Shown: in pieces, positions 47,190 to 57,887 of the stretch
How positions within the stretch are numbered: position 1 is the stretch's first letter
Layout: every line of letters starts with the position of its first letter
Assembly (NCBI GenBank): GCA_024291935.2
Contig: CM044310.1
Coordinates: forward strand, 114,524,213-114,588,212
From: Okapia johnstoni
Lineage: Eukaryota; Chordata; Mammalia; Artiodactyla; Giraffidae
Direction of reading: 5' to 3'
Length of the DNA stretch: 64,000 bases
Translations under genes and position numbers: made by a program
The notes under the pieces: generated by a model
The model's input: only the letters and a program-made list of their open reading frames with translations
What the model was told of the DNA's origin: nothing
Database searches by the model: none

Positions 47190-47480
47190 CATTTTTTTTC
47201 CAAAGTACTAATGGAAAAAGTTTTTTGAGATAAAATTCACATAAAAATCAACCATTTTAAAGTGTATGACACAATGGCATTTAGTAACTTCACAATATTG
47301 CACAACCATCGCCTCTAGGTAGTTTCATTCTCATCACCTTCCCAAAGGAAACGCCACACCCATCCAGCAGTCACTCTGCATCCCCTCCCACCGGATCCTG
47401 GCAACCGCTAGTCTGCTTTCTGTCTCTAAGGATTTGCGTATTCTGGATGTTTTCAGACAAATGGAATCCTACAATATGTG
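47190..47480 (-). repeat. L1M LINE 3' fragment
   Basis: gataaaattcacataaaaat, then cacaaccatcgcctctaggt, then ggcaaccgctagtctgcttt. Confidence 0.7.
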
Positions 47481-47542
47481 ACTGTGATAGTCTGAATATT
47501 TGCATCCCCCCCCCCCCACCGCCCAATTTCATATGTTGAAAT

Positions 47543-48282
47543 CGACAGTGCAGCCCTATTCACAAAAGCCAAGACATGGAAACCACCTAAATGTCCATCA
47601 GCAGAGGAATGGGTAAAGAAGATGTGGTATATTTATACAAGAAAAATTACTCAGTGATAAAAAAAAAAGAATGAAATCATGCCATTTGCAGCAACATGGA
47701 TGGACCTAGAAATTATTGTACCAAGTGAAGTCAGACAGAGAAAGATGAAGATCATATGATATCACTTACCTGTGGAATCTTAAAAAGTAATACAAATGGA
47801 CTTATATACAAAACAGAAATAGACCCACAGACATAGGAAAAAAACAAAACAAAAACTGATGGTTACCAAAGAGGAAGGGGGGAAGAATAAATTAGGAGTT
47901 TGCGACTAACTGGTGTTAACATGTATGCGTGCATGCTCAGTCAATCAGTTGTGTGTCCAACTCTGCGACCCCACCAGGCTCCTCTGTCCATGGGATTGTC
48001 TAGGCAAGAATACTGGAGTGGGTTGCCATGCCTTCCTCCAGGGGATCTTCCCGACCCAGGGATCAAACCTGCGTCTCCTGCACTGCAGACGGATTCATTA
48101 CCACTGGTGCCACCTGTATATCAGGGAAACCTCATACACAGACCACAGCACGCATGCGCACACACACACTTACACACATATACATAAAATAGATAACCAA
48201 CAAGGGCCTACTATACTCAGTATCTTGTAATAACCCATAAAGGAAAAGAAGCTAAAAATATAGATATATATGCACGTAAAGA
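47543..48282 (+). repeat. Ruminant L1 3' fragment within the LTR, with a nested Bov-tA
   Basis: aaaagccaagacatggaaac, then cagcaacatggatggaccta, then ggaagaataaattaggagtt. Interrupted by a Bov-tA at 47,925-48,122, after which the L1 end resumes (ataaccaacaagggcctact). Confidence 0.8.
47925..48122 (-). repeat. Bov-tA family SINE within L1
   Basis: gcatgctcagtcaatcagtt, then tggattcattaccactggtg-type end; reverse orientation. Confidence 0.88.
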
Positions 48283-48526
48283 GAAAAAATGTAAGCCCCA
48301 AGATGACAGTGTTAGGAGGTAGGGCCTTTGGGAGGTCATTAGGTCATGAGGGTGGTGCCGTAAGGTTGGGATTATCGCCCTTATAAAAGAGGCTCCAGAG
48401 AGATGCCTCACCCCTTCTGCCCATGTGAGGAGGATACAGTGAGAAGTCTACAACCCAGAAGAGCACCCTCAGCCAACCATTTACCCTAATCGTGGACTTG
48501 CAGCCTCCAGAACTGTGAGAAATACA

Positions 48527-48671
48527 ATAAAAAAAAAATTTTTTTCTTGGCCACGCCACTCAGCTTGTGGGATCTTAGTTCCCGGACCTTGCCAGGAGCT
48601 AAGGGAGTTCAAACGCATGCCCCTTGCATGGAAAGAGCAGAGTCTTAACCACTGGACTGCCAGGGAAGTCC
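48527..48671 (-). repeat. CHR-type SINE with target duplication
   Basis: TGAGAAATACA at 48,516-48,526 and 48,672-48,682 flanks it; inserted in the MLT1-like LTR. Confidence 0.92.
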
Positions 48672-48809
48672 TGAGAAATACATTTATATTGCTCATAAGC
48701 CACTCCATCTATGCTTTTTGTTAGAGTAGCAGCCCGAACAAGCTAAGGCAGTAACCTTTTGCATCTGGCTTATTTCACAGGGCCATCCACCCAATATTTT
48801 GATTTAACC

Positions 48810-49080
48810 ATAAAAACTAATATTTATCGAACACCTAACTAGATCCCAGGTACTCCCCCAAGGACTGTACGTGTGTTAATCTCCCTGAGGCTCTAAATAA
48901 GCAGGTGTGGTGGCGGGGTCCTCTTGTTGTCTTCATTTCATAGTCCAATAAACAAGAGTACAGAGAAGTATGGTGGGCTCCAGTTTATGGGGTCGAAAAG
49001 AGCTGGACACGACTGAGCAACCGAACAACAGCAGAAAAGTCGAATAGTTGGTAAGAGGTAGAGTCAGGCTTTTTTTCCTC
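48810..49080 (-). repeat. MIR SINE with a Bov-tA tail fragment
   Basis: aatatttatcgaacacctaa, then ttcatttcatagtccaataa (MIR -). A short Bov-tA terminus (gctggacacgactgagcaac) is embedded at about 48,966-49,032. Confidence 0.6.
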
Positions 49081-49129
49081 TTTGTATTTTTACTTTATTA
49101 TTTTTTTTTTTGCATCGTCAGCCTCACTA

Positions 49130-49265
49130 CTTTTGTACTGTGGTAAAAGATACATAACGTGACAGTGACCCTGTTAACCATTTTCCAGTGTCCGGTTCAG
49201 TGGCCTTGAGCATATTCCCAGTGTTGTGTAACCATCACCTCTACCTGGTTCTGAATATTTTTCAT
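49130..49265 (-). repeat. L1M LINE 3' fragment
   Basis: aaaagatacataacgtgaca, then gttaaccattttccagtgtc, then gtaaccatcacctctacctg. Confidence 0.7.
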
Positions 49266-49346
49266 CACCCCAGGATTTGAACCCAAGTTTTCTACCTCCA
49301 GAAGCCAAGCAGCTCTTCCTACCCTGCCTCTCAGTTGAAGAATTTA

Positions 49347-49740
49347 TTTATTTTTCTCAAAACATATATTTATTTCTTTATTTGGCTGTGCTGGGTCTCA
49401 GCTGGGGCTTCCCAGGTGGCGCTAGTGGTGAAGAACCCGCCTGGCAATGCAGGAGATGTAAGAGACTGGGGTTCGATCCCTGGGTCGGGAAGATCCCCTG
49501 GAGGAGGGCTTGGCAACCCACTCCAGTATTCCTGCCTGGAGAATCCCATGGACAGAGGAGCCTGGCGGGCTCCAGTTCACAGGGTCATAAAGAGTCGGAC
49601 GTGACTGAAGAGATTGAGCACACACACATCTGGGATCTTTAGTTGCAGCATTCGAGATCTAGCTCCCTGATCGGGGATTGAACCCAGGCCCCTGCACTGG
49701 TAAGGTGAAGTCTTAGCCCCTAGAGCACCAGAGAAGTCCC
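49347..49740 (-). repeat. CHR-type SINE with perfect 17-bp duplication, hosting a Bov-tA
   Basis: CTCAGTTGAAGAATTTA at 49,330-49,346 and 49,741-49,757. The CHR sequence is split by a sense Bov-tA at 49,407-49,627. Confidence 0.94.
49407..49627 (+). repeat. Bov-tA family SINE nested in CHR SINE
   Basis: gggcttcccaggtggcgcta to gagtcggacgtgactgaaga; it lies between the ctgggtctcagctg and tctgggatctttagttgc halves of the CHR. Confidence 0.92.
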
Positions 49741-49959
49741 CTCAGTTGAAGAATTTAGCATGGGGGCAAGAATTTGTCTTCTCCTTGGAGTTCACCCTGC
49801 AGGATGTTATGAACCTATCAGGTTATCCACCACGCCCAGTCAGGATCTGGGTTTACGATCACCAGTTCTGGGTTGTTTTTTCTGCCTAGAACCTTCTTTT
49901 CCATCTCTAACTCTTTGCCTCCTCTGACCATGAGGGAGTTTTCTAAAGGCGTGCAAGTG

Positions 49960-50168
49960 TGTTCAATCAGTTCAGTCGTGTCCGACTCTTTTGCGACCCC
50001 ATGGACTGTAGCCCGCCAGGTTCCTCGGTCCATGGGATTCTCCAGGCAAGAATACTGGAGTGGGCTGCCATACCCTCTTTCAGGGGATCTTCCTGACCCA
50101 GAGATCGAATCCACATTTCCTGCATCTCCCTCATTGCAAGTGGATTCTTTACCTGCTGAGCCATCTTT
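49960..50168 (-). repeat. Bov-tA family SINE
   Basis: cagttcagtcgtgtccgact, then tttacctgctgagccatc. Confidence 0.9.
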
Positions 50169-50383
50169 CTGAAGGCAGGGGTGCCAAAGGGTCCCGATGT
50201 TGAAGAGAACAGAACTGACAGGCCAAGACTGACTTCATGGGATCATCCAAACTCCTGAAACCAGATATGCCTGAAACCAGTTGACTCGATTTCTTTACAG
50301 ATGAGCTGATCAATTTCCAATTTTGCAGAAGACAGTTACCCTGGGGTTTTCAGCCTCTTGAAACAAAAAGGGACATAATTGGG

Positions 50384-50520
50384 ACTTCCTTGGCGGTCCA
50401 GTGGTTAGGACTTTGAGCTTCCACTGCAGGGGGCATAAGTTCAATCCCTGGTTGGGGAAATAAGATTTCACATGCCGTGCAGCGTGGCCAAAACTGAAAT
50501 AAATGATTTTTTTTTTCAAG
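50384..50520 (+). repeat. CHR-type SINE
   Basis: gggacttccttggcggtcca, then aataagatttcacatgccgt. Confidence 0.88.
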
Positions 50521-50929
50521 GGACAGAACCGATGGAGTGGGAGTTAGCCAGGTGATTAAGATGCTGGAAAGTAATTTCCAGGGAAGGGATAGGCATGAAC
50601 AAACATGAGTGGGTGGGAACATGGCCCATTTCGGGGAATAGACAGCAGATGATCAAGGTGGCTGCAATGTGGAATTTATGAGGGGTCACAGCGGGGTCAC
50701 GGTGCCACCCTCCACTTGCAGAAAGAAAAGGACAAGGCCTGACGATAAGGAGCCTAGACCTTGGGAAAAACCCAAAGGCTTTGTCCTGGGAGCAGCAGAA
50801 GTCATCTAAGGATTTAAGCAGCAGAGTGACACAATCAAATCTGCATCCTTAGAAGAAGCCTCTGCACTCTGACCCATTTGCTGGAGGCTGTGGATATTGG
50901 TACAGCCTCCATGGAGATGTATTAAGCAA

Positions 50930-51230
50930 GAGGCATTCACATTAGAAGGTCCCATGGCCTCTGACACAGCAGTTCCTCGAGGAGTTGATTCTACAGTTAT
51001 AGGCACACACGTGGGAAATCAACACTGTCTGTGTGCATAAGAGACTGGATGCTAGTCGAACAGCCGTCAGGAAGGGAGCAGCAAACTACGCCACGGCCCA
51101 TCTGTGCACTGGAGTACTACGCAGCTTTACAAAAGAACAAGCCACATCTCTACGCATTAGGTTGGTGGGCTGGTAAATATTTAACTGCCAGCTCTCTGGG
51201 GGAAGAAACAGTCCTGACATGTAGCGTTTG
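50930..51230 (+). repeat. L1M LINE fragment
   Basis: gacacagcagttcctcgagg, then gcactggagtactacgcagc; diverged sense L1. Confidence 0.55.
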
Positions 51231-51239
51231 CCAATGTCT

Positions 51240-51448
51240 GCGGCACTAGTGGTAAAGAACCTGTCTGCCAATGCGGGAGACATAAAAGAAGTGGGTTTGA
51301 TCCTTGGGTCGGGAAGATACCCTGGAGGAGGGCATGGCAACCCACTCCATTTTTCTTGCCCAGATAATCCCCATGGACAGAAGAGCCTGGTGGGCTACAG
51401 TCCATTGGGTCACAGAGTCATACACGACTGAAGCAACTTAGCACATGG
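51240..51448 (+). repeat. Bov-tA family SINE
   Basis: gcactagtggtaaagaacct to catacacgactgaagcaact. Confidence 0.9.
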
Positions 51449-51607
51449 GCATGCGCGGAAGTGTTAATACTTCCATCACAGCTGATTTTAAGCTACCAAC
51501 GTGGCCTCACTAAAGGCAGGACTTGGAAGATCGCCTCAATAGCTCACCATTATGTGAGATTTTCATAACCTTTAGAGCAAAGATAGCAGTAAGATGTAGG
51601 ATAATAG

Positions 51608-51905
51608 CTGTTGTTGTTCAGTTGCTCAGTTGTGTCTGACTCTTTGTGACCTCATAGTCAGCAGCATGCCAGGTTTCCCTGTCCTTCACCATCTCCTAGA
51701 GCTTGCTTAAACTCACATCCATTGAGTCGGTGATGCCATCCAACAATCTTGTCCTCTGTCATCCCCTTCTCCTGCCTTCAATCTTTCTCAGCATCAGGGT
51801 CTTGTCTAATGAGTCTGCTCTTTGCATCAGGTGGCCAAAGTACTGAAGCTTCAGCTTCAGCATCAGTCCTTCCAATGAATATTCAGGATTGATTTCCTTT
51901 AGGAT
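51608..51905 (-). mobile_element. BovB LINE 3' end
   Basis: ctgttgttgttcagttgctc, then gtcggtgatgccatccaaca, then tattcaggattgatttcctt. Confidence 0.9.
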
Positions 51906-51961
51906 AACAGTTAAGAAGTGATAAATTGTGACTACTTATTGTTGTGCATAATAGAATTTAT

Positions 51962-52058
51962 TGAGTTGTTTAGTCGTTAAGTCATGTTCAACTCTTTGCC
52001 ATCCCATGGACTGTAGCTCACCTGGCTCCTCTGTCCAGTGGATTTCCCAGGCAATGTA
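51962..52058 (-). repeat. Bov-tA family SINE fragment
   Basis: tttagtcgttaagtcatgtt, then gtggatttcccaggcaatgt; only the tail-side half remains. Confidence 0.8.
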
Positions 52059-52119
52059 CAAACTTACTGAGATGTAAGTTTTTATAATTTAAGTTTTAGT
52101 AAAAGCTATCCTTAATAAT

Positions 52120-52880
52120 AGGCTTGCAAAATTCCCGGAAGTTTAGCAATCAGCTTTCACAAACTGTTACAAGTTGGCACCCACACACCACGGAACAGTT
52201 CCAAGATGAAACTGCAAAGCCGATTTATGGACAAGGCTCTGCAGGACTGTATCTCACCCCCCACATATACACATGCCCTCCCCGTTACTTCTCCTTTCCA
52301 GGAAGGATCTGGAACACTTCAGGCTCACACCTACCTCAGGGCCTTTGCACTTGCTGTTCCCCCCCCCTCACATAACCCACATGACTTGCTTCCTCACCTC
52401 CTCCAGGCCTTTACTCAAATGTCACCTTCATCGAGGCCTTTTCTGACCACCCTGTTAAAAAATAGAAACTTTCCAGCCTCCTCAACATTCCACCTTCTTT
52501 GCTTGCCTTATGTTTTAGCAACAGCACTGACTGTGCTATCTGACCTACTATGTAATGTTAAAATGTATTAATACCTGCCAGGGCTTCCCTGGTGATCCAG
52601 TGGTTAAGACTCCACACTTCCAACGAAGGGGGCGTGGCTTCGATCCCTGGTCTGGGAATTAAGATCACACATGCAGTGCTAAGACCCAACATGACCCTGC
52701 AGCCAAAAAAAAGTGCTTGTCATTTTATTCATTGACTGTCTGTCTCCCCCACTAGAATATTAGCTCCTTGAAGGCAGAGGGTTCTGTCTGTTTTCTTCTC
52801 TGCTTTAACTCCAGTGCCTAGAAGAGTGCCTGGCATATAGGGTGCTCAGTAAATATTTATTGAATAAATGAGTATACACT
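52120..52880 (-). repeat. L2 LINE 3' region interrupted by a CHR SINE
   Basis: tcagggcctttgcacttgct, then gcctttactcaaatgtcacc on the left; gtgcctggcatatagggtgc, then cagtaaatatttattgaata on the right. A sense CHR SINE sits at 52,583-52,712. Confidence 0.75.
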
Positions 52881-53148
52881 TAGGTAAAAAAATGAAGCAT
52901 AGACTATTTACGATGGCCAAGACATGGAAGCCACCTAAGTATCCATCAACAGATGAATGGGTAAAGAAGATGTGATATGTAGACAGAATAGAATACTACT
53001 CAGCCATAAAAAAGAATGAAGTAATGCCATCTGCAGCAACATGGATGGATCTAGAGACGATCATACTAAGCGAAGTAAGTCAGACAGAGAAAGACAAATA
53101 TCATATGATATCACTTATATGTGGAATTTAAGAAATAATCATACAGAT

Positions 53149-53312
53149 GGGGAATTCCCTGTGGTCCAGTGGACACGACTTAGCAACAGAATAACAACAA
53201 TAAAAACCAGTGGTCAGGACTCAGGAGTTTCACTGCTGAGGTCTTGGTCGGATCCCTGCTTGGGGAACTAAGATCCCACAAGCCTCACTGTGGCCAAAAA
53301 AAAAAAAAAAAA
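53149..53312 (+). repeat. CHR-type SINE within L1
   Basis: ATACAGAT at 53,141-53,148 and 53,313-53,320. A 34-bp Bov-tA-like tail (acacgacttagcaacaga) sits inside it, bounded by CCAGTGG at 53,166 and 53,207. Confidence 0.9.
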
Positions 53313-53503
53313 ATACAGATTAACTTATTCAAAAAACAGAATCAGACACAGAAAACAAATTTATGGTTACCAAAGGGGAAAGTGGGGAGGGATGAATTAG
53401 GAGTTTGGGATTAACAGGTACAAGCTACCATATATAAAAGAGATAAACAAGGACCTATTGTATATAGCACAAGGAACTCTGTTCAGTCTCTTGCAATAAC
53501 CTA

Positions 53504-53615
53504 TAACTTGGGCAAACTCTGGGAGACGGTGAAGGACAGGGAAGCCTGGCGTGCTCCAGTCCACTGGGTCGTGCAGAGTCAGACACGACTTGGCAACCGA
53601 GCAGTAACAGCGACG
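53504..53615 (+). mobile_element. BovB LINE tail within L1
   Basis: tgggcaaactctgggagacg, then gcctggcgtgctccagtcca; flanked by ATAACCTA at 53,496-53,503 and 53,616-53,623. Confidence 0.88.
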
Positions 53616-54469
53616 ATAACCTAAAATGAAAAACAATCTGAAAATACACACACACATACATATCTAAATCACTTTGTTGTATACCAGAAACTAACACAAC
53701 ATTGTAAATCAACTCTAGGTCAGTTTTTAAAAAACGAATAAAAATATTTTTTTAAATAAGCTGCAGAATCGTGTAAATAACCTGAATGATATTCCCCTAG
53801 CTGTACTTACATATGACAGACAGTCTCTGGGAGAAAATCCAAGAGACTGAGGGCCCCAGAGCCTCGCAGGAAGCGCTCCGGGGGAACGGAGACGAGAAAG
53901 GTTTCGCTGTATCCCTTGTGTACCTTTGGAAATCTGTGCCATGTGCCTTTAATTACCTATTAATATTTTTTTTCAAGTGTTCTATTAAAAGTACTGCCAC
54001 AGGCTGCCGTGGGGAGCTGGGACACCGAGGAGAGCGAGTCTGAGCCAGGAGGAGGCCAGGGCAGTGACCTGGGAGCGGGGGCGGATGCGGCTGCCAAGCC
54101 TTCATGGCCTGTTCCAGAAGGTCTGACTGTGGAATGTTCTCCACAAGGCCCTTAGAAGGCTCTGGGAGGCCAGGCCTGTCCCTCAAGCCTGGGGTTTTTG
54201 CAAGCCAGACAGGCGGGTCTCCCAAAATAAGGCAGCTCCGCCTCTACATAAAAAGATCCCTGTAAGAGTCTACCTTCCCCAGCCGGTCAGCGTCGGCGAA
54301 TAAAAGCTCCTGTCTCTTGCTCTCCCTCTGCCTTCCCACTCATCCTCCGACCTCCTCCTCTCTCCTCTCATTTCCTGCTCTTCTCCCCACCTCCTCCTCC
54401 CGCTTCCTTCCTCTGGGGCCTCCCTCCAGCCACACACCACCTCCCCAGCACCTCTGAAACACCAAGTGC

Positions 54470-55180
54470 CTCTCCAAAGGCTCCGTGCCTTTGTCCCTTC
54501 TGTTCCGTCTGCCTGGAACTCCTTTCCCCTGCCTCTTCCCTGGACCCTGGTTTAGCCTGGAGGTCTTAACTTCCTTCCTTCACGTCACAGAGATTTAACA
54601 GGCATTGAGGGTTTGTCAGGCGCCCTGCCAGGGGTCAGGGAGCAGGCACTAAGGAGAGGCCACATCCTAGCTGGGAAGGGCAGGAAACAAAGGAGTCGGT
54701 AGGAACTAGAAACAAGAGAATTCTTTAAAAGAACTAAATACTGTGAGAGTAAGTGGTCTGCAGTCTGAATGAGGAGAAGGAGCTCACCTGGTGAAGAACT
54801 GGGAAGAGAGAATCAGGAGGAGGGAACAGCAAGTACAATGGCTCAGAGGATGGGAATGAGCTCGGAGAGTTGTGGAATCAGAAAGAAGGTCAGTGTGGCT
54901 ATATTCGAGGGTGTGAGGGCAAGTGTCATCAGAGGCGGCCAGAAAGGTAGGTTTCCATGAGGCATGTCAGAGGCTCTGTAAGGAGCTGTGTGTCCCCTCC
55001 TCCAGGAAGCCCTCCTTGACTGCATCAGGCTCCCTCACCCTAACCCTGTTCACTCTAGGCTGTAGTTCCCTGGTCACGGACCTGTCTCACTCTCTGCCCT
55101 GTGAAGTCAGAGCCAGTCACAACTGTGTCTCCAGCACTACCCACCACATGCCTGGGTACACAGCAGGTGCTCAGTAAATG
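54470..55180. repeat. L2 LINE fragments, mixed orientation
   Basis: ctgcctggaactcctttccc (-), then agagatttaacaggcattga and cctagctgggaagggcagg-like (+), then aggaagccctccttgactgc and agcaggtgctcagtaaatg (-). Confidence 0.55.
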
Positions 55181-55721
55181 CCCTGGTCATCACCAGGAAG
55201 GCCTGCCTTCTCTGCCTCCTTGCCCCCCTTCTGCTTACACCTCTTCCTGACCCAGCCCAGTCTCTTTCATCCCATCCTCAAAGGGTCCTCTGTGGAGGAT
55301 CCCCAGACTCTTTCATCTTATCCTCAAAGGCCCATGTGGGGAGGATTCCCAGTCCCAGCCACCTCTGATGGGCTGCAGGCCCGAGATGAAGGCTCTGAAG
55401 TGGTCAGATCAAACATCTCTAGAGCTGGCCTTGGGCTGGGCCAGCGTGGGGGAGGCTCAGAGGAGATGCAGCTTCCCAGGCAGGACTGTTCCGGAAAGGA
55501 GAATGGTGGGGGAGTTGAGGAGGAGGGAGCACGTGGAGCAGCCAAGGGGCCCATTTGTTTCCCCATGGTCATAAACACATAACTTCCAGTTGCTGACTCA
55601 TTTCATGCCAGGTGCTGGGCTAATTTTGAAAATATTGTCATTTATTAATGGATAAATGTCATTTAATGGATAAGATCTGGTTGGGGTGCCGAATTCAGAA
55701 GACTCAAAAGGCCTGTGTGGG

Positions 55722-56055
55722 GAGCTTACCTGGGGGCTCAGGGGTAAAGAATCTGTCTGCCAATGCAAGAGACAGGGGTTTGATCCCTGGTTCCAGGAGG
55801 ATCCCACATGCCTTGGAGCAACTAAGCCCATGCACCACAACTACTGAGACTGTGCTCTGGAGCCCAGGAGCCGCAACTGCTGAAGACTGTGAACCCTAGG
55901 GCTCCTGCTCCACAAAAGAGAGGCCACCGCAATGAGAAGTCCATACACCGCAACTGGAGAGTAGCCCCTACCAGCTGCAACTAGAGAAAGCCTTGAGCAC
56001 AGCAACAAAGACACAGTGCAGCCAAAAGACAAAATTAATTAATCAATTAAAAAAA
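55722..56055 (+). repeat. CHR-type SINE, near full length
   Basis: About 330 bp: aagaatctgtctgccaatgc, gcaccacaactactgagact, caactagagaaagccttgag, then a aaaattaattaatcaatt tail. Confidence 0.92.
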
Positions 56056-56059
56056 TTTA

Positions 56060-56840
56060 AAAGTCTAGGAAGCAAACCAACTGACCTCAAAGAATGAAGG
56101 GATAAACAAAACACACTATGTCTACACAATGGAATATTATTAGGCTGCCATCTTTATGTGCCGCCATTATGCTGGCATGAATGACCGGGACGAAGTTCTC
56201 GAGAGCATCAACAAGGCCAAAATGAGAGGCAGGTGCCAAGTTCTTGTTAGGCTGTGTTCCAAAGTCATTTTCCAACTTTTAATAGTGATGATGAAGCGTG
56301 ATGACACTGGCAAATTTGAAAACATTGATGATCACAGAGCTGGGTGAATTGTTGTGAACCTCACCAGCCCGTCCCATTAGTTTAGTTTCATTGTTCTGAC
56401 GATCACATTGTGGATCAAGAGGAAGCAAGACAAAAACACACAGGAGGGACTGTCCTCAGATTCTTTTTTCTAGAGATATAACACAACAGACAGATAAAAT
56501 ACCTCAATGGAAAAAAAATACGCAGTGAAATTCTGACATATGTTACAACACAGATGATCCTCGAAAATCTTATGCTAAATGGAATAAGCCAGACACAAAA
56601 GGACAAATATTGTACTGGTTCACTTACACGAAGTACCTAGAATAGGTACATTCACAGAGAAAGGAGAATAAAGGTTATCAGGTGCTAGGAGGAGGGAGTG
56701 AGGAGTTATTGCTTAGTGGGCACAGGGTGTCTGTTGGGGATGATGAAAAAGCTGTGGAAGTGGATAGTGGTGATGGTAGCATTACATCATGAACGTGCCT
56801 AATGATACCAAATTGGACACGCTAAAATGGTAATTTTTTT
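56060..56840 (+). repeat. L1M LINE 3' fragment hosting an RPS15A retrocopy
   Basis: Left: ctacacaatggaatattatt. Right: aacacagatgatcctcgaaa, gaataagccagacacaaaag, ttgcttagtgggcacagggt, aaattggacacgctaaaatg. The pseudogene separates the halves. Confidence 0.75.
56160..56518 (+). pseudogene. RPS15A: RPS15A processed pseudogene
   Basis: Retrocopy of the 40S ribosomal protein S15a mRNA. Translated segments match the protein: [20 protein letters not shown] (parent SINNAEKRGKRQVLIRPCS), [11 protein letters not shown], then after a TGA at 56,345 IVVNLTS, SFIVLT, and in another frame DQEEARQKHTGG ending RFFF and TAG. About 80 bp of the middle (around NKCGVISPRFDV...) is deleted. No introns. A parental-like 3'UTR (gataaaatacctcaatgg) and an 8-A tail at 56,511-56,518 show retrotransposition. 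Multiple lesions make it non-functional. Confidence 0.92.
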
Positions 56841-57004
56841 AAAAAACTGAAGTATGATTGATTTTGAGCATAACCTTACTAGCATGCAAAATGAATGCAA
56901 TTGTTCAGTCGTTCAAACATTATTTGGCACGGCCCCTTTCTGGGATTGGAATGAAAACTGACCTTTTCCAGTCTGCGGCCACTGCTGAGTTTTCCAAACT
57001 TGAA

Positions 57005-57075
57005 AGTGCATGGAAATGCCTGAAGTTCATCGGATTGTAAAGAGTCGGACACGACTTAATGAACAACAACAGCAA
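57005..57075 (+). repeat. Bov-tA/BovB tail fragment
   Basis: agagtcggacacgacttaat and aacaacaacagc. Confidence 0.7.
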
Positions 57076-57775
57076 ATGATTGATTTATAACATTGTGTTA
57101 GTTTCAGGTGTACAGCAAAGTGACTCAGATATACATATAGGTTTTTTTCAGATTCTTTTCCTTTATAGGTTATTAAAGATATTGAACATAGTTTCCCTGT
57201 GCTACTCAGCAAATCCTTGTTGTTATCTATTTTATATCAAGTAGTGTGTATCTGTTAATCCCAAACTCCTAATTTTCTCCCTTGGCAACCATAATTTAGT
57301 TTTCAATGTGAGTCTGTTTGTTTCATAAATAAGTTCATTCGTATTCTTTTTTAGATTCCATTTATAAGTGACATATTTGTCTTTCTCTGACTTACTTCAC
57401 TTAGTATGATAATCTCTAGGTCCCTCCATGTTGCTGCAAATGGCATTATTCATTTTTTCTTATGGCTGAGTAGTATTCCATTCTATACACATATATATAT
57501 TTATATATAAACCTCATTTTCTTTATCCATTCATCTGCTTACAAGTCCTGGCTGTTGTAAACAGTGCTGCTGTGAACACTGCTGTGCATGTATCTTTTCA
57601 AACTAGAGTTTTCATTTCTCCAGATATATGCCCAGGAATTGCATTACTGGATCAAATGGTAACTCGATTTATAGAATCTCCATACTGTTTTCCATAGTGG
57701 CTGCATCGGTTTACATTCCTACCAACAGGAGGATTCTCTTTTCTCCACACCCTGTCCAGCATAAAATGGTAAAAT
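57076..57775 (-). repeat. Ruminant L1 3' region
   Basis: 700 bp antisense: ttagtttcaggtgtacagca, actcctaattttctcccttg, ccatgttgctgcaaatggca, ctggatcaaatggtaactcg, ccctgtccagc. Confidence 0.9.
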
Positions 57776-57875
57776 TTTATCTTACGTATTTTTAACAGCA
57801 ATTTTTTAAAAAATATTTAAAGGTACTGGAAAAGCCAGTGGCCTAGGGATCTAAGAGTTGCTGGACAACATGAGC

Positions 57876-57887
57876 GCCCCCTAGAGG
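57876..57887 (-). promoter_or_regulatory. CTCF-like motif (reverse), first of a pair
   Basis: Minus reads CCTCTAGGGGGCGCTCA: 11 of 12 core positions plus the GCGCT extension. A weaker copy (CCTCTAGGGTGCGCTG) is at 57,940-57,951. Confidence 0.45.

Larger units (their letters stand above)
47480..48760 (+). mobile_element. MLT1-like MaLR LTR, split by later insertions
   Basis: Ancient ERVL-MaLR-type solitary LTR pieces: gtgatagtctgaatatttgc and aatttcatatgttgaaat on the left; tagggcctttgggaggtcat, gcccttataaaagaggctcc and gcagcctccagaactgtgag on the right; then cagcccgaacaagctaaggc. A ruminant L1 fragment and a CHR SINE interrupt it. Non-coding; no internal retroviral genes seen. Confidence 0.7.
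52895..53760 (+). repeat. Ruminant L1 3' end with two internal insertions
   Basis: ccaagacatggaagccacct, then ccatctgcagcaacatggat, then gaattaggagtttgggatta, ending gaaactaacacaacattgta. Split by a CHR SINE (53,149-53,312) and a BovB tail (53,504-53,615). Confidence 0.85.

Noticed and set aside
49347..49740. tRNA-Glu-like heads of SINEs as tRNA genes, here and elsewhere in the window
   Set aside because: They are diverged SINE promoters embedded in CHR/Bov-tA elements with target duplications and A-rich tails, not functional tRNA genes.
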